Shown here one piece after another: positions 15,758 through 25,000 of a stretch of 64,000 bases of DNA. Below the pieces are notes generated by a model. The model ran no database searches and had not been told where the DNA came from. It was given only the letters and a program-made list of their open reading frames with translations. The stretch is taken from contig CAVUUF010000012.1 in assembly GCA_963744575.1 (NCBI GenBank), positions 1 to 64,000 on the forward strand. The letters are read 5' to 3'. Positions within the stretch are counted from its first letter, which is position 1, and every line of letters begins with the position of its first letter. This DNA is from Palsa-504 sp963744575. Its GTDB lineage: Bacteria; Actinomycetota; Actinomycetes; Streptosporangiales; Streptosporangiaceae. The position numbers and the translations under genes are program-made.

Positions 15758-16777
15758 CTAGTTGGCGCTACCCCAGTCCCGCGCCTCGGGCATGATCTGC
15801 TCGGCGAACAGCGTCATCGCCCGGCGGGCCACCTCGGTGGCCATGCCCGGCGGATGGAAGTACAGCACCAGTTCGTCCAGCGGCGCGTTCCGGAACATCT
15901 TGCGCATGTCCTCGCCCACCTCGTCGGCCGAGCCGACCATGAACGGCATCCCGCCGAAGGCGAAGTTCTTCTCGCGCAGCTCACCCACCGGAGGCAGCCC
16001 GCGCCCGACCGGGGAGCCGCGGTCGACGTAGAAGCTCACCCACGTGTGGAACGCTTCCTCGGCCTCGTCCCAGGCTTCCTTGGTGGTGTCCGCAATATGG
16101 ATCCCGACCGGGCCGGACACGAACCGGTGGTCGGCCGGGTCACGGCCGGCCTCCCGAAGGGCCGCGACGTACACGTCGTGCGACGGCCCCATGCCCATGG
16201 CCAGGTTGTAGCCCCGCTGGGCCGAGCGCGTGGCGCTCTGCGGGCCCAGGGCGGCCATGTAGATCGGCGGGTGCGGCTTCTGCACCGGCTTGGTGGTGAC
16301 CGCTACGTTGTCAAACTGGAAGTACTTGCCCTGATGGCTGAACTTGTCCTCGGTCCAGCACCTCTGGATGATCTCCAGCGCCTCGTACGTGCGGCCGAAG
16401 GTTTCCTTGCGGGATACCCCGAACACCTCGCACTCCTGCTCCATCGGGCCCGCCCCCACGGCCAGGTCCAGGCGGCCGTGCGACAAGATGTCCACCACGG
16501 CGGCATCCTCCGCGACCAGGATCGGGTTGTGGAAGGCCAGCAGCAGGATGTACGTGCCCAGCCTGATCCGGGTGGTCTGGCGGGCCAGCGCAGCGAGTAT
16601 GGGCAGCGCCGAGGGGTTGTGCGCGTCGTAGGCAAAATGATGCTCGGGTAGCCAGAGGTGGCTGTAACCGAGCTTGTCGCCGAGGATGAACTCGTCGAAG
16701 AACTCGTCGTATACCTCCGTCAGCGGGCGCGGCCGGTCACGGTGATACCGGATGGTAGGTCCCAGTCCAACGTCCAT
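15758..16777 (-). CDS. LLM class flavin-dependent oxidoreductase
   Basis: A 339-residue luciferase-like TIM-barrel monooxygenase or F420-dependent enzyme. It shows LWLPEHHFAYDAHNPSALP, RIRLGTYILLLAFHNP, DILSHGRLDLAVGAG and PVQKPHPPIYMAALG, all standard landmarks. I start at MDVGLGPT (16777) because GAGGAG precedes it; a start nine codons earlier lacks such a site. It is divergent from the amidohydrolase gene. Whether FMN or F420 is used cannot be told. It likely performs an oxygenation or hydride transfer in the island's pathway. Confidence 0.85.
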   Translation of the reverse strand: MDVGLGPTIRYHRDRPRPLTEVYDEFFDEFILGDKLGYSHLWLPEHHFAYDAHNPSALPILAALARQTTRIRLGTYILLLAFHNPILVAEDAAVVDILSHGRLDLAVGAGPMEQECEVFGVSRKETFGRTYEALEIIQRCWTEDKFSHQGKYFQFDNVAVTTKPVQKPHPPIYMAALGPQSATRSAQRGYNLAMGMGPSHDVYVAALREAGRDPADHRFVSGPVGIHIADTTKEAWDEAEEAFHTWVSFYVDRGSPVGRGLPPVGELREKNFAFGGMPFMVGSADEVGEDMRKMFRNAPLDELVLYFHPPGMATEVARRAMTLFAEQIMPEARDWGSAN

Positions 16778-16925
16778 GACTGTCTCCTCAGGCAAAGGGG
16801 TCAACGCAGCCAGTCTTCCTGGTTAGGTGGCTCAGGACACGGCTTATGCCATTCAATGAAAGATCCGTTGCCGCGCTCGGCCCTCGAGACGTTCACTTGT
16901 AGGTGACGCTAACGAGGAGAATGCG

Positions 16926-18203
16926 ATGAGCGAGAACCGAATCCTGTTCTCAGGCGGACAGGTCTTCGACGGCACCGGCTCGCCGGCCGTGCCTGCCAAC
17001 GTCGTCGTCCGCGGTGACCGCATCGAGAGCATGCGTCCCGGCGGCGGCACCGTGGCCGAGCCCGGCGACCAGGTGGTGGACTGCACCGGCGCGACTGTCA
17101 TGCCGGGCATGGTGGATTCCCACGCGCACCTGACCTTCCCGTCGGCGGTGGGGCATATCGACCCGTCGTTCAACCCGCCGGTCGACGTCAGCTTCTTCCG
17201 GCACATGCCGACGCCGGACGAGCACCTCGAGATCGCGAAGCGCAACGCGAAGATCATGCTCGATCACGGCTTCACCAGCGCCTATTCGGCCGGCTCGCTC
17301 ACGCCTGTGCCCACCGAGGTACAACTGCGCGACCAGATCGCCGCGGGCGCGACGCCCGGGCCGCGGATGCGCGCCGCATCGTTCGAGCGCGACAACAACC
17401 CGGTTCAGATGGGCCCGGACGGCCCGAAGCCGAAGAAGGTAGGCCCGGACGCGGTGCGCGAGTTCATCCGCCAGCAGGCCGCGATCGGCTTCGACGCCGT
17501 CAAGCTGCTGATGAGCAACAACGACGTCTTCGTCGAGGGTGGTTCGATGATCACCCAGTACAGCCCCGAGGAGGCCAAGGCGGCCGGCGAGCAGGCCCGT
17601 GAGTCCGGTGTGTGGCTGAACTGCCACGCACAGGCACCGGAGTCGATCAAGCTGGCGGTCCGCAACGGGTTCCGGTCGGTCTACCACTGCACCTACGCCG
17701 ACGCCGAGGCGATCGACCTGCTGGAGGAGCACAAGGAGTCGGTTTTCCTGTCCCCCGCGGTCGGCATCATGTGGGCCAACGTGCATGAGGGCGCCGAGTA
17801 CGGCATCGACACCGCGATGGCGGAGAAGATGGGGTCGGTCAAGGCGCTGCGGGCGATGACCGAGCTCTACCCCGAGCTGCGCAAGCGCGGGCTGCGGGTG
17901 CTGCCCGGCGGCGACTACGGTTTCCCGAACAACCCCATCGGGCGCAACGCCCGGGACCTGGAGCTGTTCGTCAGGCTGTTCGGCTACTCCCCGGCCGAGG
18001 CGCTCCGCGCCACCACCCAGTACGGCGGCCAGGTGATGGACCTGCCGGTCGGCCGGCTGGCACCAGGCTACTTCGCCGACGTGCTGGTCGTGCGCGGTGA
18101 GCCGACACAGGACGTCACCGTGCTGCAGGACACCGGCAACCTGCTCGCCATCATGCAGGACGGCGCGTTCTACAAGCTGTCCGGCCAGCTGCCGGCCGCA
18201 TGA
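16926..18203 (+). CDS. Amidohydrolase family protein
   Basis: A 425-residue metal-dependent hydrolase of the imidazolonepropionase-like/prolidase-like branch. It has the metal-binding HxH in MVDSHAHLTF, a lysine in FDAVKLLMSNND, histidines in LNCHAQAPES and VYHCTYADAE, and the late aspartate in LPGGDYGFP. The end has the usual beta-sandwich return (LAPGYFADVLVVRGEP). ACGAGGAG precedes the ATG. It overlaps the esterase gene by 4 bases. The substrate could be an amide, lactone or cyclic amide. Confidence 0.85.
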   Translation: MSENRILFSGGQVFDGTGSPAVPANVVVRGDRIESMRPGGGTVAEPGDQVVDCTGATVMPGMVDSHAHLTFPSAVGHIDPSFNPPVDVSFFRHMPTPDEHLEIAKRNAKIMLDHGFTSAYSAGSLTPVPTEVQLRDQIAAGATPGPRMRAASFERDNNPVQMGPDGPKPKKVGPDAVREFIRQQAAIGFDAVKLLMSNNDVFVEGGSMITQYSPEEAKAAGEQARESGVWLNCHAQAPESIKLAVRNGFRSVYHCTYADAEAIDLLEEHKESVFLSPAVGIMWANVHEGAEYGIDTAMAEKMGSVKALRAMTELYPELRKRGLRVLPGGDYGFPNNPIGRNARDLELFVRLFGYSPAEALRATTQYGGQVMDLPVGRLAPGYFADVLVVRGEPTQDVTVLQDTGNLLAIMQDGAFYKLSGQLPAA

Positions 18204-18994
18204 CAACTCCCGTCCGGCGGGTACCGGACGTCGTGTACGGCGAGGTGATCGGTTACCGGCCACTGGAACTCGACCTCTACCTGGCGGAGAGTGACGCGCC
18301 GCGGCCGGTAATCGTGCACGTCCACGGCGGCGGGTGGCGGCGCGGCTCGCGCCGCGAGCCGCTGCCCCGGCTGGGAGCGGATTTCTACGATTCCCTGGCG
18401 GCGCAGGGCTTCGCGGTGGCGGCGATCGACTACCGGCTCAGCGGCGAAGCGCGCTTCCCAGCGCCGCTGGAGGACGTCCATACCGCCATGGCCTGGGTCC
18501 GGGCCCACGCCGCGTCGTACGGACTGGACGTCGGCCGGGTCTTTCTCTGGGGCGACTCGTCCGGCGGTCATCTCGCGCTGCTAGCCGCGCTGACCGGCGC
18601 CAAGGTACAGGGCTTGGTGGCCTGGTTCCCGGTCACCGATCTGGTCGGCCTGCCGTCCGATGTCGCGAAGGCAGGCGGGACCCCGGATCCCGGGCCGGAC
18701 TCCCGCGAGGCGCAGCTCCTGGGTGCCCCGGCCCGGTCAGTGCCCGATCTGGCACGGCAGGCAAGCCCGGTGACTTACGCCACCGGAGGCGCGCCACCAA
18801 TCCTGCTGATGCACGGGGACGCGGACGACATGGTGCCTGCCGCGCAGAGTATCCGGCTCGCCGAAGCGCTCGGCAAGGCCGGGGCGACCGTGGAGCTGGA
18901 ACTCGTGCCGGGTGCGACTCACTTCTGGAACGGAGCGAGCGACGTGGCCGGGATCGTACGACGCTCGGTCGAGTTCCTGCGCAAGCACGGTTAA
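18200..18994 (+). CDS. Alpha/beta hydrolase (HSL/BD-FAE-like esterase)
   Basis: A 264-residue esterase with the oxyanion motif VHVHGGGWRRGS, the nucleophile elbow GDSSGGHLAL, an acid in LLMHGDADDMVP and the histidine in GATHFWNG. The oxyanion HGGGW and length match the hormone-sensitive-lipase / bifunctional feruloyl-acetyl esterase branch. It is translationally coupled to the amidohydrolase. Deacylation of acylated glycosides is a reasonable guess, not shown. Confidence 0.85.
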   Translation: MTTPVRRVPDVVYGEVIGYRPLELDLYLAESDAPRPVIVHVHGGGWRRGSRREPLPRLGADFYDSLAAQGFAVAAIDYRLSGEARFPAPLEDVHTAMAWVRAHAASYGLDVGRVFLWGDSSGGHLALLAALTGAKVQGLVAWFPVTDLVGLPSDVAKAGGTPDPGPDSREAQLLGAPARSVPDLARQASPVTYATGGAPPILLMHGDADDMVPAAQSIRLAEALGKAGATVELELVPGATHFWNGASDVAGIVRRSVEFLRKHG

Positions 18995-19014
18995 TTACGA
19001 CGGTTAGGCTCGGT

Positions 19015-19200
19015 ATGCCTGTTCATCCGGCGGTGGCGGCCAAGTTCGGTTTGCTCGAGGGCGTTCCGTCGTTCCAGGAGTTCTACGAGGACCCGGCCTG
19101 GGCGGACCGGCGGAAGGTGTTCGAGGAGCATCCTGGCTACGACGTCCCGGCGGTGGGCGACGCGGATGGACGGACGTGCGTCGAGTACAGGTCAAGACGA
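19015..19200 (+). pseudogene. Truncated gene start, possibly alpha/beta-hydrolase N-terminus
   Basis: An ATG opens MPVHPAVAAKFGLLEG followed by EFYEDPAWADRRKVFEEH and a GRTCVEYRS segment. This has normal actinobacterial codon use and resembles the N-terminal cap of acyl-type alpha/beta-hydrolases. After about 60 codons it loses protein character. A different frame then reads LPATIEPVSAALDLVAGRSA to a stop near 19300, so at least two broken pieces are joined. No function remains. Confidence 0.4.
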
Positions 19201-19301
19201 TGCTGCCTGGCTCCCTTAATCTGCCAGCCACCATCGAGCCGGTCAGCGCGGCGCTGGACCTCGTCGCCGGCCGGTCAGCGCGGCTGCGTCCGGCTCCATG
19301 A

Positions 19302-20108
19302 TCAGGGGATGAGGCCGATGGCCTGGCGGGCGCCGAGCCCGCGCGAAATACCCTGCGCGGCGGTGCGCACGGCGAGCCCGAGGCGGCGCGGCTGCGCGAC
19401 CTGTTCCGGCAGCAGGACACCGAGCGCGGCGACGACCGAGTCGTCCTCCCCGTAGATCGGCGCGGCCACGGCTACGATTACCTCGCCGTCCTCCTGGCGC
19501 CGGTAGATGGCCAGCCGCTCCCGACGCACCTCGGCCAGGGTGCGGCGCATGGCGGCGGGCGGGATCAGCACGTTGTCGGGCTCGCGGTGCATCGGCCTGG
19601 CCAGGAACTCTTCCTGCATGCTGGGCGGCGCGAAGGCCAGCAGGACCAGGCCGATCCCGGTAGAGTGCAGCGGCAGCCTGCCCCCGATGCGGTATTGCAC
19701 CGGTGTCGCCCGGTGTGCCGAGAGCCGCTCGACCAGGGTCGCCTCGGTGCCGTCGCGGACGGCCAGCTGGACGTGCTGCCGGGTGACCTCGGCGAGATCA
19801 CTCATGAATGGCATCGCCACCTGGCGCAGCCCGTGGCCGCGCGGCGCGAGCGACGCGACCTCGAGCAGCCACAGTCCGATGCAGTAACGCCCCTCCTCGT
19901 CACGTTCCAGCGCCCCCCAGCGGACCAGGTGCCGGGCGAGCCGGAGTGCGGAACTTACCGGGATGCCACTTCGGCGGCTCAACTCCGCCAGGCTCAGCCG
20001 GCGCCGGCTGGCGTCGAACGCCGACAGCAGCGACATCGCGCGGTCGATTACCGGCTCGCCTTGAGGCGGGCGCTTGCCCCGGGCGCGCGGCTCGCGGTCA
20101 GGCACCAC
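19302..20108 (-). CDS. IclR family transcriptional regulator
   Basis: A 268-residue regulator with an HTH (LSLAELSRRSGIPVSSALR) and the IclR effector domain (LAVRDGTEATLVERLSAH, RLPLHSTGIGLVLLAF, REPDNVLIPPAAMRR). It differs clearly from the regulator at 2470, so the island has two IclR proteins. It faces the esterase operon tail to tail; its targets are not evident, and I saw no palindrome like those of the first regulator near its start. Confidence 0.85.
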   Translation of the reverse strand: MVPDREPRARGKRPPQGEPVIDRAMSLLSAFDASRRRLSLAELSRRSGIPVSSALRLARHLVRWGALERDEEGRYCIGLWLLEVASLAPRGHGLRQVAMPFMSDLAEVTRQHVQLAVRDGTEATLVERLSAHRATPVQYRIGGRLPLHSTGIGLVLLAFAPPSMQEEFLARPMHREPDNVLIPPAAMRRTLAEVRRERLAIYRRQEDGEVIVAVAAPIYGEDDSVVAALGVLLPEQVAQPRRLGLAVRTAAQGISRGLGARQAIGLIP

Positions 20109-20248
20109 GATCGTGCCCGCAGTCGTGTTCCATTGGCTGGCATCGTACTCAGCCCGCCCGTCATGGTCGTGGTGTGCTGGTCACCGTCGGCCGACGAGCC
20201 GGCCCACGCCCATCCCGATCGTGCTGTCCAGCCGGAGCGAGGGCCGGA

Positions 20249-20440
20249 TCAGACCGGGGGAGGCTGCACGCTGACCACGGCGGACCGGCCGCCGGGCACG
20301 ACGGCGAGCGCGTCCTTGAGGGCCTGGGGCAGATCCCCCGCGGCCGGAGACGGTGACCCCGGGTTCGCGAAGATATACCTGACCCCGGTCTCGGCCAGGG
20401 CTTCGAGGAAAGCCGTCCTGGTCGTGTACGTGGTTCGGGG
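20249..20440 (-). pseudogene. Remnant of a thiamine-diphosphate enzyme gene (N- and C-terminal ends fused)
   Basis: The minus strand reads TAFLEALAETGVRYIFANPG, the conserved N-terminal strand of acetolactate-synthase/benzoylformate-decarboxylase-like enzymes. A few codons later comes LPQALKDALAVVPGGRSAVV, a typical C-terminal piece of the same family, then TGA. Some 400-450 residues between them are missing. This is a clean internal deletion leaving both ends in frame. Confidence 0.6.
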
Positions 20441-20445
20441 ACCGG

Positions 20446-21048
20446 TCAGAACCGGCCGGCGGTCTGCATCGACATGGCGTGCTCGACCAGGGTGACCAGG
20501 GTCGCCTTGGTCGACTCCCGGTTCCGCGCGTCACACGGGATCACCGGCACGTCGGGCGAGATCGCCAGCGCCTCGCTCACGTCTCGCGAGCGGTGCGGGA
20601 ACTGCCCGTGGAACCCGTTGATGCCGATCACGAACGGCAGCCCGGATGCCTCGAAGTAGTCCACGGCGGGGAAGGAGTCGGCCAGGCGGCGGGTGTCCAC
20701 CAGGACGACCGCGCCGATCGCACCCTGGATCAGGTCGTCCCACATGAACCAGAACCGGTGCTGACCCGGTGTCCCGAACATGTAAAGGACCAGGTCCTTG
20801 TCCAGCGTGATCCGCCCGAAGTCCATCGCCACCGTCGTCGTCGTCTTGTCCGGCACGTGCGACAGGTCATCCACGTCCGTGCTCGCTACCGTCATGACGG
20901 CTTCGGTCGTCAGCGGGGTGATCTCCGACACCGAGCCCACGAAGGTCGTCTTGCCTACACCGAATCCACCAGCCACCACGATCTTCACCGACGTCATGGC
21001 CGGCGCGTCGGACCTGGGCTGGGCGACGCTAGATCTTACGGAGTCCAC
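20446..21048 (-). CDS. cvnD: Conservon small GTPase (CvnD-like)
   Basis: A 200-residue Ras-like/MglA-type GTPase (ATP/GTP-binding protein of actinobacterial conservons). The P-loop GGFGVGKTT lies at residues 27-35, followed by VGSVSEITPLTTEAVM, the switch aspartates in KTTTTVAMDFGRI, MFGTPGQHRFWFMWDDL and VVLVDTRRLADSF. The GTG at 21048 overlaps the DUF742 stop by 20 bases, the family's usual arrangement; ATG at 20998 is a shorter alternative. It acts with the roadblock and DUF742 proteins downstream of the sensor kinase at the membrane, coupling a signal to development or secondary metabolism. Confidence 0.9.
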   Translation of the reverse strand: MDSVRSSVAQPRSDAPAMTSVKIVVAGGFGVGKTTFVGSVSEITPLTTEAVMTVASTDVDDLSHVPDKTTTTVAMDFGRITLDKDLVLYMFGTPGQHRFWFMWDDLIQGAIGAVVLVDTRRLADSFPAVDYFEASGLPFVIGINGFHGQFPHRSRDVSEALAISPDVPVIPCDARNRESTKATLVTLVEHAMSMQTAGRF

Positions 21049-21502
21049 TAAGCACCCTTTCGAGCAAATTGAGGTCCGGACGGCCCTCAGAATCATCGCG
21101 CTGGTGGATGCGGACCAGTCCGTCCGCTCCCATGTCCGCGATGAGAATCCTGGCCACGCCGAGCGGCAGCCGAAGCACCGCCGACACCTCGGCCACCGAT
21201 CTCCAGTCCCGGCAGAACTGCAGGATGGCCTGACATTCTGGCGCCAGCACCGAGAGGTCGCGCGGTTCGAGGACGGTCGCCGTGACCAGTGCCTCAATGG
21301 CGAGCTGGTACCTCGGCTGCGTCCGGCCACCAGTAACCGTATACGGCCGGACGAGCTTCGTCGCACCATCTTCCTCAGTCGCGAAGCCGAAACCAGAACG
21401 CCCTGGTCCCGGCCCCTCATCCCACAGACCGGCCCGTCCCTGCCAGGAACCGGGCAAGCCTACGAACGGCGACTGATTGTCACCTCGCCCTTGGCCCGCC
21501 AC
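21029..21502 (-). CDS. cvnC: DUF742 protein, conservon (CvnC-like)
   Basis: A 157-residue DUF742 protein with the conserved LVRPYTVTGGRTQPRYQLAI, ILQFCRDWRSVAEVSAVLRL and VARILIADMGADGLV segments, which resemble a winged-helix fold. The first 45 residues are a glycine-rich disordered leader. DUF742 proteins of conservons are thought to act as effectors or DNA-binding partners controlled by the GTPase. It lies between the roadblock and GTPase genes in the canonical order. Confidence 0.9.
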   Translation of the reverse strand: MAGQGRGDNQSPFVGLPGSWQGRAGLWDEGPGPGRSGFGFATEEDGATKLVRPYTVTGGRTQPRYQLAIEALVTATVLEPRDLSVLAPECQAILQFCRDWRSVAEVSAVLRLPLGVARILIADMGADGLVRIHQRDDSEGRPDLNLLERVLSGLRKI

Positions 21503-21514
21503 TAAAACCTCCGG

Positions 21515-21955
21515 TCACCTTCGTCCATCACCCGGGATGGCTGCTTGCATGACGCCGCGGCTGGCGGGAGTAAGGACCCGCCCGGCCCGCTCGACCAGCA
21601 GGGTCATCTCGTAGGCCACCAGCCCGAGATCGCAGGTGGACGCGGCGAGCACGGCCAGGCTGGAGCCGTTGCTGATCGCCATGATCACCAGCACACCCCG
21701 CTGCATCTCCACCACGGTCTGCACCACCGCGCCGCCTTCGAACACCCGCGACGCACCCTGGGTCAAGCTGGTCAGCCCCGACGTCACCGCCGCCAGCTGG
21801 TCGGCCCGCTCCTGGGGGAAACCAGCGCTGAAGGCCAGCGGCAGGCCGTCCGAAGACACCACCACCGCGTGAGCCACGTCGGGCACCCGCTCCACGAAGT
21901 TGGTGATCAGCCAGTTAAGGTCCTGCGCAGGGCGCCCTGGCGTGCTCATGCGCAC
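21515..21955 (-). CDS. cvnB: Roadblock/LC7 domain protein, conservon (CvnB-like)
   Basis: A 146-residue roadblock/LC7 protein (LNWLITNFVERVPDVAHAVV, SSDGLPLAFSAGFPQERADQ, TLVERAGRVLTPASR). Roadblock proteins act as GTPase-activating or docking subunits; in conservons they bridge the sensor kinase and the GTPase. It follows the kinase gene by about 50 bases and precedes DUF742 by 12. Confidence 0.9.
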   Translation of the reverse strand: MRMSTPGRPAQDLNWLITNFVERVPDVAHAVVVSSDGLPLAFSAGFPQERADQLAAVTSGLTSLTQGASRVFEGGAVVQTVVEMQRGVLVIMAISNGSSLAVLAASTCDLGLVAYEMTLLVERAGRVLTPASRGVMQAAIPGDGRR

Positions 21956-22009
21956 TCCTCCCGTCGCCCGTCCATACAGGTTCCTCCTCGTGTCGCTGTG
22001 CCTGGGCCT

Positions 22010-25000
22010 TTAGCTTTCATCGGGTCCTGCGGCTCCCTCGGTCTGGGGTGCGGCGGCGCGACCCTCGCGCACGCCTCGCTGGAAGCTGGCCATCCGGGTC
22101 CGGACCGCATCCGGCGACCTGGCGGGCGCTTCGGCTTCCGCTTCGTGACTTCCTGGGCCGCTGCCGCTGCCGACAGAGCCTGGCACGAGGTTAGCCCTCG
22201 GAACCCGCCTTGGCAGCCCCGCTTGGGTAGTTTCTCCTGCCGCGGGCGAGGCTACTACCTGAGCCGCGCGCCAGCCATCGTCGGCCGGGGACGTCCACGA
22301 GCCCTGCCCGCCCGGGGCCTTCTGGGTGGCGGAGACCGGCTTACCGCTCCGCCGGAACCAGTCGGACTCCAGCGAGTCGAAGATCGGCAGCCGCTGCTCC
22401 GGCCCGGCCGGCGGGACCGTCACCTGTCCGTCGGCCGCGTCGTCGTGGCCGGGACCGCCCGCGGCCACGCCGTTCGCCGCGTCGGCCGCACTCGGCCCGT
22501 CGCTGCCGTGCACCTTCTGGCTGCCGATCGGGGGCTGCGGGCCCTGGGCCTCTGTCGGCTGCTTGGAGTCCGCGCCGGTGAAGGAGGGCAGCCGGCTCGG
22601 GCCTCCGGGCGCCGGGGACTGCGGCTTGGCTGCGCCGCCGTTCGCCGGGGCGGCCACGTTGCCATTGCCGTTGCCGTTGCGGACAGGCAGCCCTGAGGCC
22701 GGCGGTGCCGCGGCCGGCGGTGCCGCGGCCGGCGGGCCGCCGAGGTCAGCGGCCTGGCCGTTGCCCAGGTCCCAGCCGTTGCCGGCCGGTTCCCAGTTGT
22801 TGCCCGCGGGCGTGCCGCCCTCGGCGGGCGCGCCCTGGCCCGCCTCGGCCGGCGCGGCCTGGCCCGGCTGGCCGGGCATGGTGGCCCCCGGCCCTGTTCC
22901 CGGTCCCGACGATCCCGGCGCCGCCGGTGCGCCCGGCCCCGCGGGTGTACCCGGCACCGCCGGTGCACCTGGCCCCGGCGGTGCGCCTGGCGCCCCGGCG
23001 TTCGCGGCGGGGGCGAAGGACGGCGGCGCGGGCGCAGCCGGGCCACTCGGCGTCGTGGGCGAGAACCTCGGGATCCGCGCGGCCGCCGTGGCCTGGGAGG
23101 CCGCGATGGGTCCTGCGGCCGGGGCAGTCGCCGTGGGCGCCGACAGCGAGGAGGCGGGCCCGTAGTCGTCCGCCTCGAACCGGCGGAGCCGGCCGAGCGG
23201 CGGCGCCACCTCGGGTGCCGCCACGGTGTCCGGCAGCCAGATCAGCGCGGTCAGGCCGCCGGCCTGGGCGTGCCGGAGCCGGACCCGGACGCCATGCCTT
23301 GCGGCCAGGCGGCCGACCACGAACAGGCCCATCCGGCGGGAGACGGCCACGTCGACCACCGGCGGGTTGTCCAGCCGCCAGTTGGCGTGTGACATCTCCT
23401 GGTCGGATATGCCCACGCCGTTGTCGGTGATGTCCAGCAGCACCCCGCCGCTGCTTAGCGGCTGGCCGGACACGTACACCTGGGTGTCTTCCGGGGAGAA
23501 CGTGGTCGCGTTCTCCACGATCTCCGCCACCAGGTGCACCACGTCGTTGACGGCCTGGCCGACCACCACGATCCCGGGCTGCACGTTGAGGACGACCCGC
23601 TCGTACTGCTCGATCTCGGAGATGGCAGCGCGCAGCACGTCAACCAGGGGCACTGGCTGGCTCCATCGCCTGGTCACCTCGTGACCGGCCAGAACCAGCA
23701 GGTTCTCCGAGTTGCGGCGCATGCGGGTGGCCAGGTGGTCCAGCCGGAACAAGCTGGACAGCCGGCCGGGGTCCTGCTCGCTCTGCTCCAGCGAGTCGAT
23801 CAGCGACAGCTGCCGCTCGATCAGCGACTGGCTGCGCCGGGACAGGTTGATGAACATCGCGTTCAGGTTGCCGCGCAGCATGGCCTCGTCGGCCGCCAGC
23901 CGGACCGCCTCGCGGTGTACCTGGTCGAAGGCCCGCGCCACCTCACCGATCTCGTCGGTCGAGGTGACCCCGATCGGCTCGATCTCGATGCCCTCGTCGG
24001 CGCCCTCGCTCTGGCTCAGCCTGCGCACCATCTCGGGCAGCCGGTGGCCGGCCACGTCGAGCGCGTCGGAGCGGAGCTTGCGCAGCGGGCGGATCAGGGA
24101 CCGGGCCACGATCGTCGAGACCAGCGCCACCAGGAGCAGCAGGAACAGCGTGAGAATGCTGGTGATCAGCAGGTCCGTGGTGGCCTGGGACCTGAGCGCG
24201 CTGGCCCGGTCGGTGATCTTGGTAACGAGGGCGTCGGCCACCTTCTGGGTGTCACCGAGGGTGAGCCCCATGTCGGAGTTCCAGCTCGCCGCCTGCAGCT
24301 GCGGGTTCAGCTGGGATAGCGGCTGGGACGGATGGCTCTGCACCAGGTGCTGGGCCAGGGCCTCGTTCGAGGACGCGACGTTCACCTGGGCACCGCTGAC
24401 GGTGTTGCCGTAGAACTGCTGCTCAGCCGTGTCGGTGGAGGCATCGAATTCGGCCAGGTCCGCCTTGGCCTGCTCGTACGCCTGGTTGAGGGCGGTGAGG
24501 TCCTGCGAGTGCAGGGTGCCCTGCGGCGAGCTGAGCGCCGCGTACAGGATGGCCCGCTGCACCGCCACCTGGTTCTCGTTCCGCAGCAGAGCACCCAGCG
24601 TGGTGACGTTGCCCTGCAGGTCGGCGTCGTTGGCGCCGGATCCTATGGCGGCGCTGAACGTGTTCGCGGGCGCGATGAGGTTCCCGCTGTAGACCTGGAC
24701 GATCCTGGACGCGGGAAGCTGCGACGTGCTGACGCCCTTGCGCACGTTGGCCAGGTCGTTGATGCTGTCCTTGACCCGGTCGAGGTCCTGCACGGTGCCC
24801 GGCTGGTATCCCGCTCCGGGGGTGACGCCCCCGGCCGCGCTGAGGACCGCGCTGGCGGCGGCGTCGGTGGCGTTCCGCGCCTTCTGCAGGCCGGCCGCGA
24901 GATCGCCGTTGTTCGGCCGGGTCGCCGCGTAGGCGGCGGACACGTCGAGCTCGTTCTCCAGCGCCTGGCTGAGCTGGACCACATCGGCGTTGAGCTGCGC

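Noticed and set aside
16880..16925. A fifth IclR-type operator upstream of the amidohydrolase
   Set aside because: Only a TCAC...GTGA 4-base dyad and a single GAAAG half-site are present; too weak to include.
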